From contig VSMX01000046.1 of NCBI GenBank assembly GCA_009773975.1, positions 1 through 15,684 of the forward strand: a stretch of DNA of 15,684 nt. The letters are read 5' to 3'. Source of the DNA: Desulfovibrio sp. (GTDB lineage: Bacteria > Desulfobacterota > Desulfovibrionia > Desulfovibrionales > Desulfovibrionaceae). Below the pieces are notes generated by a model. It was not told the DNA's origin, ran no database searches, and saw only the letters and a program-made list of their open reading frames with translations. Position 1 is the first letter of the stretch; each line of letters starts with the position of its first letter. A program made the position numbers and the translations under genes. Positions 14,372 through 15,684 of the stretch are shown here, piece by piece.

Positions 14372-15553
14372 GTGGAAGAATTTTCAAGAATCCAGCGCCT
14401 TCCCCCATACGTTTTCGCCGTTGTGGGCGAACTCAAGATGAAGCTGCGGCGCCAGAATATTGATGTTGTCGATTTCAGCATGGGCAATCCTGACTTGCCC
14501 ACGCCGCCGCACATTGTCGATAAATTGGTTGAAGCCTCCCGAAAGCCGGTCACTCACCGCTATTCGCTTTCCAAAGGCATTCCCAATTTGCGCAAGGCCG
14601 TCTGCGCGCGTTATAAAAATCTTTATGATGTTGATCTTGACCAGGAAACCGAGGCCATTGTCACAATGGGCTCCAAGGAAGGCCTTGCCCATCTTTGCCT
14701 GGCCATGCTTCAGCCCGGCGACGTTGTTCTTGCCCCTGATCCCACATACCCGATTCACAAGTACGCGCCCATTATCGCTGGCGCGGATGTGCGCAGCGTG
14801 CCCATAGGCCCTGGCAGGGATTTTTTTGAAGACCTCACAGAAGCCATGCGCCATGCCTGGCCGCGCCCAAAGCTTCTCTTCCTTTCATATCCGCATAATC
14901 CGACAACGGAAGTTGTCGATCTGGATTTTTTCCAGAAGATTGTGGATTTTGCAAAGGAGAACGATCTCTGGGTAATTCATGATCTTGCGTACGCCGACCT
15001 GGTTTTTGACGACTACAAGGCGCCGAGCTTTTTGCAGGCCACGGGCGCAAAGGATGTTGGCGTCGAATTTTACACGCTTTCCAAAAGCTATTCCATGCCC
15101 GGCTGGCGCGTAGGCTTCTGCATGGGCAACCAGCGCCTGATTCACGCCCTGACGCGGATAAAGAGCTATCTGGATTATGGCATATTCCAGCCTGTCCAGA
15201 TTGCCGCCACAGTCGCCCTGCAAGGCAGCGATGAATGTGTTCATGAAATTTGCGATATTTACAAGGAAAGACGCGACAAGTTGATTGAGGGGCTTAACCG
15301 CATTGGCTGGGAAACGAAGGCCCCCAAGGCCACGATGTTCGTCTGGGCGCGAATACCGGAACCTTTCCGTAAAATGGGCTCGGTTGAATTTTCCAAGCTC
15401 CTGCTCTCCGAAGCCCATGTCGCGGTTTCGCCCGGCCTTGGCTTTGGCTCCTGCGGCGACGAGTATGTGCGCTTTGCCTTGATTGAAAACGATCACCGCA
15501 CGCGCCAGGCAATCAGCAATATCCGCAAATTGCTGTCCGGCGCGCCGGAATAA
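14372..15553 (+). CDS. alaC: AlaC-type pyridoxal-phosphate aminotransferase (probable alanine transaminase)
   Basis: Fold-type I class I/II aminotransferase (393 aa) with end-to-end similarity, from memory, to E. coli AlaC (YfdZ), a pyruvate-glutamate transaminase. Shared segments include FSRIQRLPPYVF at the N-terminus, DVVDFSMGNPD (31-41), AIVTMGSKEGLAHL (95-108), VIHDLAYADLVFDD (201-214) and VRFALIEN near the C-terminus. D204 and Y207 contact PLP, K238 in TLSKSYSMPGWRVGF is the Schiff-base lysine, and N176 lies in PHNPT. The start is a GTG at 14372 with CGGAG 6 nt upstream. It follows hemL after 41 nt with no terminator between, so it is probably in the same operon. LL-diaminopimelate or aspartate aminotransferase activity is the main alternative. 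Confidence 0.9.
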   Translation: MEEFSRIQRLPPYVFAVVGELKMKLRRQNIDVVDFSMGNPDLPTPPHIVDKLVEASRKPVTHRYSLSKGIPNLRKAVCARYKNLYDVDLDQETEAIVTMGSKEGLAHLCLAMLQPGDVVLAPDPTYPIHKYAPIIAGADVRSVPIGPGRDFFEDLTEAMRHAWPRPKLLFLSYPHNPTTEVVDLDFFQKIVDFAKENDLWVIHDLAYADLVFDDYKAPSFLQATGAKDVGVEFYTLSKSYSMPGWRVGFCMGNQRLIHALTRIKSYLDYGIFQPVQIAATVALQGSDECVHEICDIYKERRDKLIEGLNRIGWETKAPKATMFVWARIPEPFRKMGSVEFSKLLLSEAHVAVSPGLGFGSCGDEYVRFALIENDHRTRQAISNIRKLLSGAPE

Positions 15554-15566
15554 CCCGTCAATTTCC

Positions 15567-15618
15567 GCGGGGCGCCGCCGTCCGGTCGCGGCCCGCGCCC
15601 CGCCGTTGCGCGAACGGC
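15567..15618 (+). repeat. two adjacent GC-rich hairpins after alaC
   Basis: GCGGGGCGC (15567-15575) pairs perfectly with GCGCCCCGC (15595-15603), and an inner GCCG/CGGC pair extends the stem. Directly after it, GCCGTT (15602-15607) pairs with AACGGC (15613-15618). No T tract follows. It may be a factor-dependent terminator, an mRNA 3'-end stabiliser, or the leader of a gene beyond the window. The stretch is visibly richer in G and C than the genes around it. After it only an ATG at 15665 with no ribosome-binding site is seen. Confidence 0.6.
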
Positions 15619-15684
15619 CGCGCCTCTCCCAAGTCACAAATCGCAGCGCCCTTTGACCTGCGCAATGAAGCAGGTTTTTGCTTG

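Noticed and set aside
15665..15684. Start of a new gene at ATG 15665 (MKQVFA...)
   Set aside because: Only a few codons are visible and no ribosome-binding site precedes it, so it cannot be supported.

Overview
The window reads like a chromosomal segment of a Desulfovibrio-type bacterium (Desulfovibrionales, Desulfobacterota). The main clues are AhbB, the siroheme decarboxylase subunit of the alternative heme pathway used by sulfate reducers, directly upstream of hemL, and RNase Y and RNase R in the same locus. A complete tripartite tricarboxylate transporter (TTT) operon also fits. This assignment rests on protein content only; no 16S rRNA gene is present. I see no phage, IS, CRISPR, tRNA or rRNA. 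Codon use looks even from end to end, so this is mostly core chromosome.

Layout. Positions 1-105 hold a promoter/operator region and 106-615 a ferritin gene (+). A bidirectional terminator at 633-675 separates ferritin from a long minus-strand block. In transcription order that block is: a Bax inhibitor-1 family membrane protein (8570-7863), its terminator, rnr (7788-5410), murJ (5410-3806, sharing one base with rnr), then tctC, tctB and tctA (3755-701). A good promoter for tctC lies at the end of murJ. Two hairpins separate tctC from tctB, which probably lets the binding protein be made in excess of the permease.

From 8763 onward everything is on the plus strand: a short ZapB-like coiled-coil gene, zapA, a 6S RNA gene (about 9304-9482), a terminator, rny, a TRIC/UPF0126-like membrane protein, an unrecognised SLOG-like protein, ahbB, hemL and an AlaC-type aminotransferase. 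The window ends 131 nt after alaC in a GC-rich, hairpin-dense stretch.

How the genes work together. zapB-like/zapA serve cell division. 6S RNA, RNase Y and RNase R serve RNA-level control and decay, and MurJ flips lipid II for the cell wall. HemL makes 5-aminolevulinate, and AhbB with a partner AhbA encoded elsewhere decarboxylates siroheme further down the same tetrapyrrole route. The SLOG-like gene overlaps ahbB by an ATGA junction, making it the best candidate here for an uncharacterised component. Several starts were moved from the longest reading frame because the extension runs through a terminator, the neighbouring gene or a region with no ribosome-binding site (rnr, rny, tctC, the TRIC-like gene, the SLOG-like gene).
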